From assembly GCA_013368325.1 (NCBI GenBank), contig JAACJK010000066.1, positions 1 through 64,000 on the forward strand: 64,000 nucleotides of DNA, given 5' to 3'. The position numbers and the translations under genes are program-made. Numbering within the stretch: the stretch's first letter is position 1; each line of letters starts with the position of its first letter. This stretch comes from Ephemerocybe angulata (lineage: Eukaryota; Basidiomycota; Agaricomycetes; Agaricales; Psathyrellaceae). This document shows positions 12,749 to 23,017 of the stretch, piece after piece. The notes under the pieces were generated by a model, which did not search any database, had not been told where the DNA came from, and worked only from the letters and a program-made list of their open reading frames with translations.

Positions 12749-13618
12749 ATGTATATTGGATTAATATGTGCCTCTGCAGCACACTGGCTGTTTCTCCCTC
12801 GTCTATCCCACTACTCGCTCCCTACAACACTTGGAATGGCCTACACGACTTCAGGCAGAACGGACCGCGAATGCATAGGAGAACTGACTGGTCTCAGCAA
12901 GGATGGGTTTCTGAGCCTCATTAATTACTGCTCAAGCCGCTGCCGCGCCGCCGCCGAGACCTTGGCGTTGCGACTTCATTCGCTCGATGTCCATGGATCG
13001 AGCTCGTTCACTCTCTGTGTGCAGACCGAAATTGTGAGCTATTTGCCCAATTTGATGCGTGCACGGCAGCCGGCTGACGAGGTCTACTAGCTCGCCGCCA
13101 ACTTCATGCTGGGCGTGGCGACCAGTCTTCACGACAACACGCTCCGCTCGCCCAAAGGACTGTGCAGTCTCACCCGCGTGTGTATCCGCAACCGCCTAAC
13201 GGAGTTCAACGATGTGATGGGGGCAGTGAACGTTGACAGAGACGGTGATGATGCAATCCTGTCCTCCTATGTCGGAAACTGGTGGTCGAATTTCGTCGTC
13301 GACTCCACCGATGATCCACTCCAGGGATACGATCACATTCTGCAATGCTGGAAGACGCAGGTCACAGCGCTATCCCTGCCAACCAGTCTACTTCGCCCCG
13401 TTGTTACCAATGTCCTTGCTCTATCGGCAACTGATCTCAAGGAAGCCCTCACCATCGCAACCGAGTCTGCGCTCTTTCTCGAGGTAGAAATTCTGGACAG
13501 CGAACGACAGTTAGTTTCTCTTGCCAACACCATCAGCAAGGTCAAGACAATCCAGCAGTCCATAAAGGAAGTCCAGGATAGAGGGCTGGAGGAGGAAGTA
13601 GAGAATTTGCCACGTTAA
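12749..13618 (+). pseudogene. Unknown ORF with one in-frame stop
   Basis: One frame runs from ATG 12,749 to TAA 13,618. It is interrupted only by TAG at 13,088-13,090 (DEVY*LAANF). Both sides look like coding sequence: an N-terminal GFLSLINYCSSRC segment and a long helical C-terminal part ending in VQDRGLEEEVENLPR. The TAG could derive from CAG by a C-to-T change. I recognise no family. It lies 65 bp downstream of the transposase in the same orientation and is probably part of the same element. Alternatively a short unrecognised intron removes the stop. Confidence 0.4.
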
Positions 13619-14304
13619 TGGGGTGTCCATCGAATTAAACATGTATCTCCGTATCTAGTTCTGAGAAAGTCTGTTACCTTGCCAGAAAGCCCGACAGAAC
13701 ACCGTACCCGCGATCCGCAACCAAATATTCTGCTTTGGGAAACTCGTATCGCGTGTGCGGCACAATCAAAGAGAATCGCAAACACAGGACATTCTCACCC
13801 AATACGGAAGGTCGATCCCATTCTCTGGGTAACGTCAAGTCTATTAAACTCAGAGTATGAGGCCATGTTGGTATTCTCATCTAAATGCCGTTTCCTGTCC
13901 CCCACTTCACGTCAGGTCACCTCTGGGTATCTCTCAGCATATTTTGCGACACAAGGCGACAAAGATTTCTTCAGTACCTCAACGACAACCGACGTACGCT
14001 CAAGTACGAGCAACGTTACATTGACTTATTCTTGCGGGACCTGGTACGGAGCATTGTTTCCCATTTGACAATTATTTCCACGTTTCCGACCCAAAGCTCC
14101 CGATTTATCGGGCTGCGATATTTCGGGCTGCGCTCCCGATTTATCGGACTGCGATATTTCGGGCTGTGCTCCTGATTTATCGGACTGCGATATTCGGGCT
14201 GCGATATTTCGGGCTGCGACTTGTTTCGGGCAGCGAAATTCAGTGTTTGCGCTGCTACAGGCAGAACGGTCGGGAGTCTCACTAACATCATCATTGTCAT
14301 CTAG
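13619..14304. other. Spacer with possible minus-strand exons
   Basis: No complete gene is visible. Minus-strand frames at 13,674-13,880 and around 14,016-14,300 look mildly protein-like. The latter carries a 12-residue periodicity from the 36-bp repeat, but I could not join them into a model. Confidence 0.3.
14096..14202. repeat. Three tandem copies of a ~36-bp unit
   Basis: Copies at 14096-14131, 14132-14167 and 14168-14202 differ at a few positions, followed by a partial copy to about 14,225. Each unit contains CGATTTATCG and CGATATTTCG, two near-palindromic blocks with CpG at both ends. Because 36 is a multiple of three, a minus-strand frame stays open through it. Confidence 0.85.
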
Positions 14305-14790
14305 GATGTATCTTTAACATTGGAGGGGACCCAATGTAGTCTCACCGATTCCATGAATGTGGGCAGCTATGGGATGGAGCTGATCTGGCAAAGGCTGGCG
14401 CTCCATACAACATCCGATTCCGATCTTTGGGCGGCGCTAATGGCGGGGTCCTTCCTCGATTCGGAATTCTTCATGGATCCCCATTGTGAACCGTACCCGA
14501 CACTCGAGTGGTGGCGTCCCGAGGTCCCCTTACCTACCGTGGAAAGCGTCGTTGATGAGTGGTATAAGGCTTGCGAGGAGTTCAAGGTTCGGGAGTACAC
14601 GATATCAGAGGTACTCGCCCAAGAGGACGTGAAGCTGGTAGTCGGAGCCCTTGAAGAGGCTATGGAAATCACGGGCAAATATTTGGAGGGTTCGAAGCAG
14701 TATTTGGCAAGGATAGAGCAATCCGAGAGGATTCTACGCGATATGTCTACTAAGTTTAACGGTGTCTTGGAATCTGTCCTAAAGTTGTAA
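14305..14790 (+). CDS. Small unknown protein or terminal exon
   Basis: The open frame starts at a good acceptor (CTAG at 14301-14304) and runs to TAA at 14,790. The first in-frame ATG is at 14,353 (MNVGSYGMELIWQRL). The product (~145-160 residues) is acidic and helical in its second half (EEAMEITGKYLEGSKQYL...). I recognise no domain. It is convergent with the TET/JBP gene, whose stop is 184 bp away. It could be the last exon of a longer plus-strand gene whose upstream exons I could not identify. Confidence 0.45.
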   Translation, partial: DVSLTLEGTQCSLTDSMNVGSYGMELIWQRLALHTTSDSDLWAALMAGSFLDSEFFMDPHCEPYPTLEWWRPEVPLPTVESVVDEWYKACEEFKVREYTISEVLAQEDVKLVVGALEEAMEITGKYLEGSKQYLARIEQSERILRDMSTKFNGVLESVLKL

Positions 14791-14974
14791 ATTGTAATGA
14801 ATTGCACTGATATGTCTCTTGGCCACCAACCCAGGGGCCCGACTTAAGGACAACATCCGAAATAGCGCTCCTGACGCACAACATTCAAGGTAGGCGAAAG
14901 TCGGACGCCATCCCGACAAATATAATGAATGCACGCCGGCTATATCTCTACAGGGTACGTACGTATATTACATG

Positions 14975-16315
14975 TCACATCTCCGAGTCCGATCTCACGC
15001 CCCATCCATGCACCCTTGTCAGCTCGTCCTGCGTGGGTGGGGAGACTTCCCGATAGTCGCTACTTACTCCGTGCCCAACATTTGGTCGAAAAAAGCTAGC
15101 AAAACAAATCCTGTCACTGGTAACTTGACTGGCTCCATGCTCCAGAAGATATCCGGGGAGTATAAATGCTGTTCCTGGGTTGTACACAAAGCGCGCACTG
15201 AGAAGGGGTACTTCAAATCGGCCATCCGAGTGACTGCCGAAGACGCCCAATAGATCAAACAGGTATTTCCCACCTTTGGTGTCCCGATGATAGGGTGTCT
15301 CCCTGTTGGAGATCAATGCGAACGCGGTAAATGGACTTGACCAGTGCTTAAAAAGCTCTAGCATCACATCTCTGTGGTTCACGGGGGCACTGCCGCTATA
15401 AAGCTCAAGTAAGACGCGTACTTGCATGTCGTAGAGCCTTGGATGAACAAGCGACAGGAGCGCGCCAAAGAGGGCGTTCATCTCTGTCGATGCCTCCAGA
15501 AAGGCTGCGGTCCCATTTTTGGTGCCCTGCTGAAGCGCTGCGGATGGGCCGGGATTGCGTGTCAGGGACTGTGTTGGATATAATTATGTGAGTGCCTGCC
15601 CGAGATAGTGCCACAACCCCGTCAATAAATGTCAGAGACGCTCACCGTGTGTCCCTGATTGTACCATGCGATGCTCAGGACGACATTCCCTGGCCTCAAC
15701 TCACTGTTCGGAGTGACGGAAAATGATTCAAACCCGTCCCTCCAACTCTCCGAACCCCGGCTGAGGGTTAACGCGCTCTTTGGATGGTCCGATAGTGTCT
15801 TTACGGCGGCATTTACACTCGCCTGTTGCGCGATTTAAGGATGTCAGATCCTAATTATCAAAGGTAAAATGACGTACGCGGCGCTGAGACGTGAAGATAT
15901 CTGGTAGGTACCAGGCAATAACCTTGGACTGTTGATCCACAAAAACCATGGATTTGTCGATGAGTTGAGCGGTATTTGTTCCGTCGTCCTTTGGGGGGAA
16001 TGGGCCTTTGAATTTGCGCCGGAGAAGCTCCGCTCTTGTCCCAGACCCGCCTTTTTGTATGGCCTCCGAAAGATCTTCCAAGGCATAGTCGAGCCGAACT
16101 AGTTGCGGTACTTCAAAATGCGAGCTTTTCGGGTAGGACAGTCAATATGAATGACTCGTACCTTGTCGTTGGTACGCCATATGCACACAGTCAACCATTT
16201 TCTCAAGTTCAATTCTCATGTGAAACGGAATCAAGAATTCTGTCGGTACAGGCGGACTGGCTCCTGTACGCTCCTTCAGAAGGCATTGTGCATACTTGGC
16301 GCACAAAAGGGTAAG
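14975..16315 (-). CDS. TET/JBP-type Fe(II)/2-oxoglutarate dioxygenase (5-methylcytosine oxidase family)
   Basis: Exons 16162-16315, 15878-16110, 15646-15822 and 14975-15568 join in frame (1,158 nt, 386 codons). The fold's landmarks are present in order: MVFVDQQSKVIAWYLP, a long helical insert, FTAFALISNRETPYHRD with the metal-binding HxD (H-R-D), FVYNPGTAFILPGYLLEHG with the distal His, and DRICFASFF with the Arg expected to bind 2-oxoglutarate. All four catalytic positions are therefore intact. Family knowledge: fungal TET/JBP enzymes oxidise 5mC in DNA and are frequently found beside KDZ transposons. The N terminus is unresolved. The gene could start near 16,647, or continue through a GTGAGG donor near 16,710 into the acidic ORF upstream. 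I see no CXXC or other DNA-binding module in the part modelled. Confidence 0.88.
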
Positions 16316-16706
16316 CTGCAGACCCCGGGGGGGATGGGGGTCCATGGTGGTGGTCTAGTATTAAACAGCGTATTGATTCGGGGAAGGCTTGCATGGCCCC
16401 GCCTCAAGGCATCGCGCGTAGCGAACTTTGGGGAACAATGCCGATTTGGATTTGCGTGGGGACCGTAGTTCCGATTGTGCACATTGATCGGACGGCGGAA
16501 ACAATGGCGGGGCATGGCAATTGTGGCACCGGACTGCTGATCATTGTCGCATTCCGAATTCGTATGTCGGCGGATATTGCCCTTGCTCAGTTGACCCTGC
16601 CCGTATCTGTCATATCTCATCTCAACCGACTCTATCTTACCTGGCATGCGTCAATTGAGCCAACGCGATCCTGACAGCTAACGGATCTCAACCGATCTCT
16701 ATTGCC

Positions 16707-17654
16707 TCACCCCCAATGGGTCACATCCGGATTCTGCTGATTCATTCCCATGGCCCACCGCCGCTGAATGCCCTGGGCGTTGTCCTCGTCGAGGGCGGCC
16801 TTCGGGATGACGGGCTTGACGTCCTCGTTGGGGGTTGCCTTGGTGGTGGCGGTTGGGGTAGCATCCGCGAAGGCGCCGGCGGGGGGCTGGTATTCACGGC
16901 CCTTGCCTTTGATGTTGCCCTTGATGACCTCCATCGGGAGGTCGTCCTCGTCGATCGCAAAATCGCCGTCGTCGAAGTATCCGGCGTATTCGTCCGTCAT
17001 CTGTGTCTTGGATGAGGAGGAGGAGGAGGCCGAGCTTATGGAGCCCTGGGTGGCGAGGGCTTGCGACAGGGCCATGCCCGGGTGGTCGTCACCGTCATCG
17101 TCGTCGTCCTGGGAGCTGACGTACTGTGGGTCTCCCGCACCTCTGTTGTCCTGGTGGTTAGAGAGGGTCGTCTGGGAGTCAGTCTGGGGCACTTACGGGA
17201 GGGAGGCGGGGTGGTCGCCAGCCCCGTCAGGGGTGATGTCCATCGCGTTATCGTCGATGAATGCCCGTTTGGCGGGGACCGCGGGGGATGTGGTGCCCCC
17301 CGAAATCTCAGTTTGCTGACGTTTCTTGTTGTTGGGCGGCGCCATCTGAGAGAGAGGCGTCAGGTCCTTCTTCGCCGGTACTGGCTTCTTGAGGGCTTCT
17401 CCTTTCCCGGTAGGGGGCTTGGTGGGGGTGGAGTAGAAGCCGTATTCCGAGAGGGAGGAGGACGGTTGGATTTGATTGGCTGAGTCGGCCTGCGACGAGG
17501 TAAAGTTGGGCTTGGCTAGCAGGCCCGCCTGCGCTGCCTTCGAGTACGACACCGCCCGGGTGGACGGCCTGTTCGCCGTGGCGTCAGGGTGGTGGTACTT
17601 CGAGGCGGAACCCTTGGTCGAGGAGTTCGCTTTGTTCGCGTCGGTTTTGGCCAT
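16707..17654 (-). CDS. Acidic Ser/Pro-rich ORF, possibly the TET gene's N-terminal part
   Basis: The frame opens with ATG at 17,654 (MAKTDANKANSSTKG...). It contains RAVSYSKAAQAGLLAKP and a basic NNKKRQQ stretch, then reaches a GTAAGT donor near 17,198. A second open frame (17,192-16,707) is strongly acidic (DDDDDGDDHPGM, YFDDGDFAIDEDD) and ends NPDVTHWG next to GTGAGG. The two frames do not join cleanly with any acceptor I can see, because the phases disagree by one base. Either a small exon is missed or there is an indel. It may be an independent gene or the N-terminal half of the TET/JBP protein just downstream. No domain recognised. Confidence 0.4.
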
Positions 17655-18303
17655 TGTGAAGGGTCTGAGGTCGATCGGGAGGTTACGGTTGTTGTTGAGG
17701 TAGTAGAGCTAGTTCGTTCTGGGGGTGAGTTCTGTCGTTCTCTGAGGGGGTTATATAGGCTCACTGGGCTCGGGGGGTTCGGTCGTCACCGCTCAGGCCG
17801 TGGAGTCGTTCGACAGCTAGCGTGCTCTAGGCTGTGGGGGTTGGGCCTCGTGGTTGGGGCTTGGACCCTGTTTGGTCACTTTTGGTTGGGATGGGGGAGG
17901 GGTGTGTCGTTCTGGTTGGTAGTATCGGTCGGCCGTTGGAGTCGGCTCGCCACTGCAGGGTCTCATTGTATTGTGCGTTCGGGGTTGCGTGCCCTACCGC
18001 CTCGTTCTGGTGGTGCTCGGGAGGGGAGTGGGATCGTTTCGGGGTATTTTTTGTTTGGCGGGTGACGTGGTGTGCGATGTCTGGCCTCTCGTGTCTCGCG
18101 GCGAGGGCGCTGTAGGTAATGGTGGGGAGGTCAGGGGGGCTCGAGTGGGTCGATGTGGGGCTTACTTGCTCTCCGGTCCGTGACGTGTCCAGGGTGCGCC
18201 TTCGTCAGGCGCCCGCTGCTCTTTCTCCCGCCCAGTTTGATACACCGGGCGGTCCAGGCGCAGGTCTCGCGCTTGGGAGCAGTCGGTCGTGACTTGGGGA
18301 GGG
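17655..18303. other. G-rich spacer
   Basis: GC-rich on the plus strand, with only shadow frames. It separates the start of the acidic ORF from the truncated end of the TPR array. If the KDZ/TET cluster has a right end, this is where I would look, but no inverted repeat was recognised. Confidence 0.35.
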
Positions 18304-20028
18304 CTAGCGGTCGCCCGCCAGCCCTTCTTCCCCATCCTCGTCCTCCCGGGTCGTGGGAAACCAACCAGCTGATGGTGGTTGTGGATCAAGGAGCTCCCAA
18401 GAGAGGGATATTCCAAGGTTAATGAGGTGAATAAGTAGGCTTGAGTGACCCACGGGGGTGATGTCGACCGATCTTTGCTTGAATTCGATGGCTTCATCAA
18501 CGTCTCCGATATTCCCTGTGCGGTCGAAGCGACACTGGAGCGAGTTCCCAAGGTGGCTGAGGTATGTCGACAACTCCGTATGGTCAGCTTCAGAGGCGAG
18601 CTGAACTGCTCGCCTCCTTACCGAGACGGCTTCATTGATGTCCTCCATCGCACCTGTGCGCTCAAAGCGCCTCTGAAGTGCACTGCCGAAATTGCTGAGA
18701 CGTCCGGGCAGGTGTGGATGGCCCGAGGGCGTGCTTTGCATCGCTCTCCTCAAGGAGGCTATGGCTTCGTTGATATCTGGAAGGTCATTTGTGCGTTCGA
18801 AGCGACGTTGGAACGAAGTTCCGAGGTTGTTGAGCACCAAGGGAAGAGACGGGTGGTCGCTGGGAGTAAGATGAGCAGCGTTCTGCTGTGCGGAGATGGC
18901 TTCAGCAATGTCAGCGATATCGCCTGTGCGCTCGAAGCGATTCTGTAATGCTCCCCCGAAGCTCGTGAGAATGGTAGGGCGTGATGGACTATCTTTTGGC
19001 GTGAGCCGCAGTGCTTGTTCCAGAGAGGTGATCGCCTTGTTGATGTCGTGGAGCTCGTTCGTGGTCTGGAAGCGAAGGAGGAAGGAGGACCCAAGGTTGT
19101 GATATACAACGGGCAGGTTCTCATCGTCATCAGGAATGAGTCGAACCACCCTTTCGCCGACTGAAATGGCCTCAGCGATGTCACCGAGTTTGCCTGTGCG
19201 GCGAAACCGGGAGCGATATGCGACCGCTAGATTGATGAGGATTCTGAAGAGGGATGGATGTCCTTCTTTTATGGACTTGAGTGCTCGCTGCAAATAAGAG
19301 ATTGCTTCGACGACATCCTGGATGTCACCCGTGCGTTCGAAGCGGCGTTGCAGGGATATTGCGAGGTTGTTGAGAATGACGGGTTGGTTGAGACGGCCGT
19401 CTGGGATGAGATCTGCAGCCATCGTCTGGACAGAGACTGCTCTGGAAATGTCGTTAAGATCCCATTTGCGTTCGAAGCGAGATCGAAGTGAGTTTCCCAG
19501 CTCGCAGAGCGTCATCGGCATGTCCTCGTGTTCATTGGGAGTGAGTTGAACAGCCCTGTTTCTCGCCGATATGGCTTCGTCCAAGTCGGAAGGATCGTTC
19601 GTTCGGTCAAAGCAACGCTCGTATGACTCTCCTAGATGTCCCAGCCTCTCAGGCAGGAGCTCATCGCTCAAGGGGCTGAGACGGACTGCCTCCTTCTGTG
19701 CCGAAATCGCTTCGGGTATATCTTCGAAGTTTCCTGTGTGGCGCATGCGACACCAAAGCGATTCTCCGAGGTTATCCAGCAAGATGGGCAGCTCCTCATA
19801 GCCCACCGGGGCGAGGCGCACCGATCTTCGTTGTGCTGCAACAGATTCCTCGATATGGCGAAGGTCGTGAGTGAAGCCGTAGAGATACCTGAGCCAGCTT
19901 CCAAGGTTGTCGAGGTATTCGGGTAAGTCTGCATTGCCCTCGGAGGTGATCTTCACTCCATTCCGCTGAACGGAGATTGCCTCGGTGAGGTCAAAGACGC
20001 TGCGAGTCCTTTGAAATTGCTTTGCCAA
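18304..20028 (-). CDS. Tetratricopeptide-repeat array protein, C-terminally abrupt
   Basis: One 574-codon open stretch contains about ten degenerate TPR-like units of ~50 residues. The recurring pattern is RFxRTxDxxDIxEAISxxxxAxxLxP followed by LPxxLxNLGxSL. Coding clearly extends upstream of 20,028, because a further partial unit (RPELPRILRTNS...) is in frame up to about 20,085. The true start therefore needs an upstream exon. The last repeat breaks off after LINLGISL and is replaced by an unrelated Pro/Asp-rich tail ending at 18,304. In Agaricomycetes such arrays usually precede a C-terminal effector, often a CHAT-type peptidase, and none is present here. Probable role: protein-protein interaction scaffold; partner unknown. 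Confidence 0.75.
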   Translation of the reverse strand: MAKQFQRTRSVFDLTEAISVQRNGVKITSEGNADLPEYLDNLGSWLRYLYGFTHDLRHIEESVAAQRRSVRLAPVGYEELPILLDNLGESLWCRMRHTGNFEDIPEAISAQKEAVRLSPLSDELLPERLGHLGESYERCFDRTNDPSDLDEAISARNRAVQLTPNEHEDMPMTLCELGNSLRSRFERKWDLNDISRAVSVQTMAADLIPDGRLNQPVILNNLAISLQRRFERTGDIQDVVEAISYLQRALKSIKEGHPSLFRILINLAVAYRSRFRRTGKLGDIAEAISVGERVVRLIPDDDENLPVVYHNLGSSFLLRFQTTNELHDINKAITSLEQALRLTPKDSPSRPTILTSFGGALQNRFERTGDIADIAEAISAQQNAAHLTPSDHPSLPLVLNNLGTSFQRRFERTNDLPDINEAIASLRRAMQSTPSGHPHLPGRLSNFGSALQRRFERTGAMEDINEAVSVRRRAVQLASEADHTELSTYLSHLGNSLQCRFDRTGNIGDVDEAIEFKQRSVDITPVGHSSLLIHLINLGISLSWELLDPQPPSAGWFPTTREDEDGEEGLAGDR

Positions 20029-20085
20029 GTGGATGCTGTTCGTTCGCAGAATGCGTGGTAGTTCTGGTCGATGAATGATAATTAG

Positions 20086-21367
20086 TTGTGTAGGAAATGC
20101 TCGTGCAATGGAAATGGCATACTATCTGGATCGACGGCGCCCGCCAGTGTAAGGCTTACCACCTCAAACGAGAGAGTGAAGCAGGTTCGTCCATCCACGG
20201 CTTTCACATTTGAAGTGTGCACTGTGACGAATTATAATTCAGCTACTATTGCTCTCATTTTCACCCCTGATCGCTATTCACCTATCCCTTCAGCACTCTC
20301 TCCAAACCCCTCCTCAGTACGATCCAAGTGCATGAATCCAATACCATTCCCCTTATCACACCTGACGATGATGTCGATCCTATTCTTCGATGAGGGGCTG
20401 GAGATTTCCACTAGGTTATCTCTAAATCCAGATCGAGTCCGGAAAGGGTGCTCACTATTCAATGGGGTCGGGCGTAGTCCAATTCTTGGATGAGGTGCTT
20501 GTGAGTGTATATCGCTTTCCTTCGGGACCTACACCCCGTATGCCAAACACAACGAATTCCTTGACGCTCGGGGACTTTCCTTGGAAGAAAGTGTCGAGGG
20601 GTTTGAGTACGATATCTAGCTTGTGTTAGCTGATGCTCGCTATATCGCAGAATGACTGGAGTACTACCTGTAACGAAGAAATGACTTGGGTAGGTCAGCA
20701 ATTGGTAGACGGCGTTGTCATCTCGCTCACCTCGATAGCTGTGCGCCTCTGCCAAACTGTGAGACCGAGTGAAGGTTGATCATCCTGCTATGAGCGGTGG
20801 ACCAAACTTGTGGAAGGATCCAAACTCGAGCTCCGACCCAGTATCTTGTCAAGCTATATATGCAAGCAGTAATGAATTGTTCCTGGGCGCCTAACTGTCA
20901 AACCAATCATTCGTTCAAACCTCATCTCCTGTGTTGCGCAGGTTCCAACAGAAGACACCTTTTGCGGTGCAAAGCGGCGGATTTCACATACTCTTCCTGC
21001 AAAAATAGAACGGAGAAGTGTTGAAAGGTGTGAAAGCTTGGTCGAATCTCCCATTCATCGTTCATTCCTCCTGCCCAGCCCGCAGTGCTGTTAGACTTGG
21101 GGTCAATCCAAGCAGCATAGTTGCACAGTTATCTGCGGTAACCGGGATGGTGGGTCGAGGAAGACGGACCTTCGGGGCATCATCATGGTTGAAGGCAAGA
21201 GGCGAACTGGAGGCGGGCGAACGGTGATCGACCAAGATCTGAATATTATCTTATCTTATCTACCCTACTGTTCGTAACCTAACCGCTGAAGATGCTGGTG
21301 CTCGAATGGCTACAGGCGTATACATTATAGAACGAGACGATATGACAAAAAAAGGAGCCCAAGGAGA
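20086..21367. other. Intergenic region
   Basis: Only short unrelated frames are present. I see no conserved protein segment, tRNA-like fold or clear repeat. Confidence 0.4.
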
Positions 21368-21614
21368 TTAGAACCCAAGTTCTGGCCAAATTTCAAGAGA
21401 TTCGGGAAACTCTCCAATATATTCATCGATCCATGGGCCGGTCAAGTCAGAGAACCACTCCTCCCACAGCTCCTCTTCTTCCTCGACCTTTGCCTCGAAC
21501 CGTGGGGACAGCGCCATTTCCAAAAGCTCCTCCAAATCGCCTTCGTCATCTGCAACCTTCTCCTGCATACGCTCCCTGTGGTCTGACCTGTGGTCCGACC
21601 ACCCCTTGAGCTTC

Positions 21615-21625
21615 AGTAGCACGAG
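21615..21625. repeat. Target-site duplication, left copy
   Basis: AGTAGCACGAG, identical to 23007-23017. The bases just outside differ, so the duplication is exactly 11 bp, although the outermost two could match by chance, leaving 9. Confidence 0.85.
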
Positions 21626-23006
21626 GACACCCGGGAAACGAGATCCGCAGATTCGCAGTTCGCAATTCGCAATTCGCAGGTCGGCCACGAGCCGATCGAG
21701 GGTTCGATTCCTAGCCAAGGTGATCATTTATGTAGGGGCCGCCGAAGCCATGTCCCCGCCCTCCGCTCGCAGCCTGACCGTTGACGGCATACTCTTTGGT
21801 CGCAAGATCAATGACCTCGCCTTCGCCTTCGACCCTTTCGTTCGGTGCTGGACCCCTCGCTGTCGGCCTTGCGCTTCCAATATTTCGGTTCACAGCAAAT
21901 CGATTTTGCACACAATCTACAGGTACTAATAGGTGGCGACAAGTACTGTATCCTCACTTCTGTTTATGAGGCGTAAATCTCTTCCCGCAAGGGCAAGTAC
22001 AACAAAGGGCTAAATGATAAGGTCTGTCAATTTTGAGGCAAACACATACAGTTTGCATACAGTGACAGAGCACGTCTGGGACATCGCGTCTGCCGTGTCC
22101 CCAGGATATATAAGACAGATGTATGTGCTGTCGGAGCATGAAGGCACACAGGATAGTATGTTGATTATCGATTAAGATGTGGTTCTGGGTTACATATGTC
22201 AAAAGAATATGGGTATAGAGTCATTCAATGCAGGCGAAGTATGGACTACGGCGAATAGTAAAAGGAATGTGTACCATTGGCTCGCGAGCGCGAGTGCACC
22301 GAAGTCAAAGGCACATTGGCAGTGCCATGAGCACCGAGGGATTAGTGATTGATTAGTGACGGTATACTTCGGGATTGCCTGTAATAAATATAGTACATTA
22401 TAACCAACATAGATAGTGATTGGATGTTAATTTGCTAATAGAAAGGGACGTGACTAGTAGTGACTGCCATTGGGGAAACAGGGTGGAAGAAGCCCGTCCC
22501 ACTCAGGGAACCGTATAGGTAATACTCTGCTCTCGAGTCAATGGGCACGCTCACAATCATTGTTCTCTCAGATAGCCTCAATTTTAATGAAATTGAACAA
22601 GTCTCATCGAGAGCTACGCCACAGTATCAGTGCCGCCACAAAATCCGAACCCAGTCCTAGAGCTTCGAGTAGTGACCTCCTTGTGTACGTGGATATCTCA
22701 GCGAATGTAAATGCCGTGTTCCCATCTTTCCAAGTTGCGCCCGCAGTTGAGGAAGTAATCTGTCCCTTCATTAATTCGGCTCGATAATTTCGGCTCCTCA
22801 TGGACCATGGGTGTATAAGAGACCATCCAGAGAGAGACGTGAATTCTCGGAAACGCTGTGCCAATCAGCGCTGCCCTCTAGCCCAAGTCGAAGTTGGCAG
22901 GGCGGGGAAATTGACGATTGGCGGCGTTTGCCGGAAAGGTTCCCACAGTCGCTGACCTGCGAATATGCGGCTGCGAATTTGCGGATCTGGTTTCCCGGGC
23001 TTTTTG
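21626..23006. mobile_element. 1.38-kb non-autonomous TIR element, MULE-like by target duplication
   Basis: The left end (ACCCGGGAAACGAGATCCGC, from 21,630) and the reverse complement of the right end (CCCGGGAAACCAGATCCGC) match as imperfect inverted repeats. The match continues ~50 bp inward through ATTCGCA-type subrepeats to GCAGGTC. The flanks carry the same 11 bp, AGTAGCACGAG, at 21615-21625 and 23007-23017. The interior has no transposase-like frame. An 11-bp duplication fits Mutator-like elements (8-11 bp) better than hAT or KDZ (8 bp). Class assignment is inferred. Confidence 0.85.
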
Positions 23007-23017
23007 AGTAGCACGAG
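23007..23017. repeat. Target-site duplication, right copy
   Basis: AGTAGCACGAG, the partner of the left copy. On the minus strand both copies encode the Leu-Val-Leu-Leu codons of the interrupted gene. Confidence 0.85.

Larger units (their letters stand above)
791..17654. mobile_element. KDZ/TET-type composite locus, ends not identified
   Basis: Within 17 kb lie a CxC2 KDZ transposase, a TET/JBP dioxygenase, an HMG-like gene, a coiled-coil/Cys-cluster gene and two unknown small ORFs, with no obvious housekeeping gene among them. Co-location of KDZ transposases with TET/JBP genes is a known feature of Agaricomycete genomes. I could not find terminal inverted repeats or a target duplication, so the extents given are simply those of the outermost genes. 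Confidence 0.55.

Noticed and set aside
18445..19801. Several plus-strand ORFs
   Set aside because: Antisense to the TPR array; their periodicity mirrors the repeats.
21701..21711. GGTTCGATTCC, a tRNA/SINE B-box-like string
   Set aside because: No pairing T-stem, no A box or acceptor stem, and no terminator; it lies in the TTCGCA-rich end of the MULE-like element.
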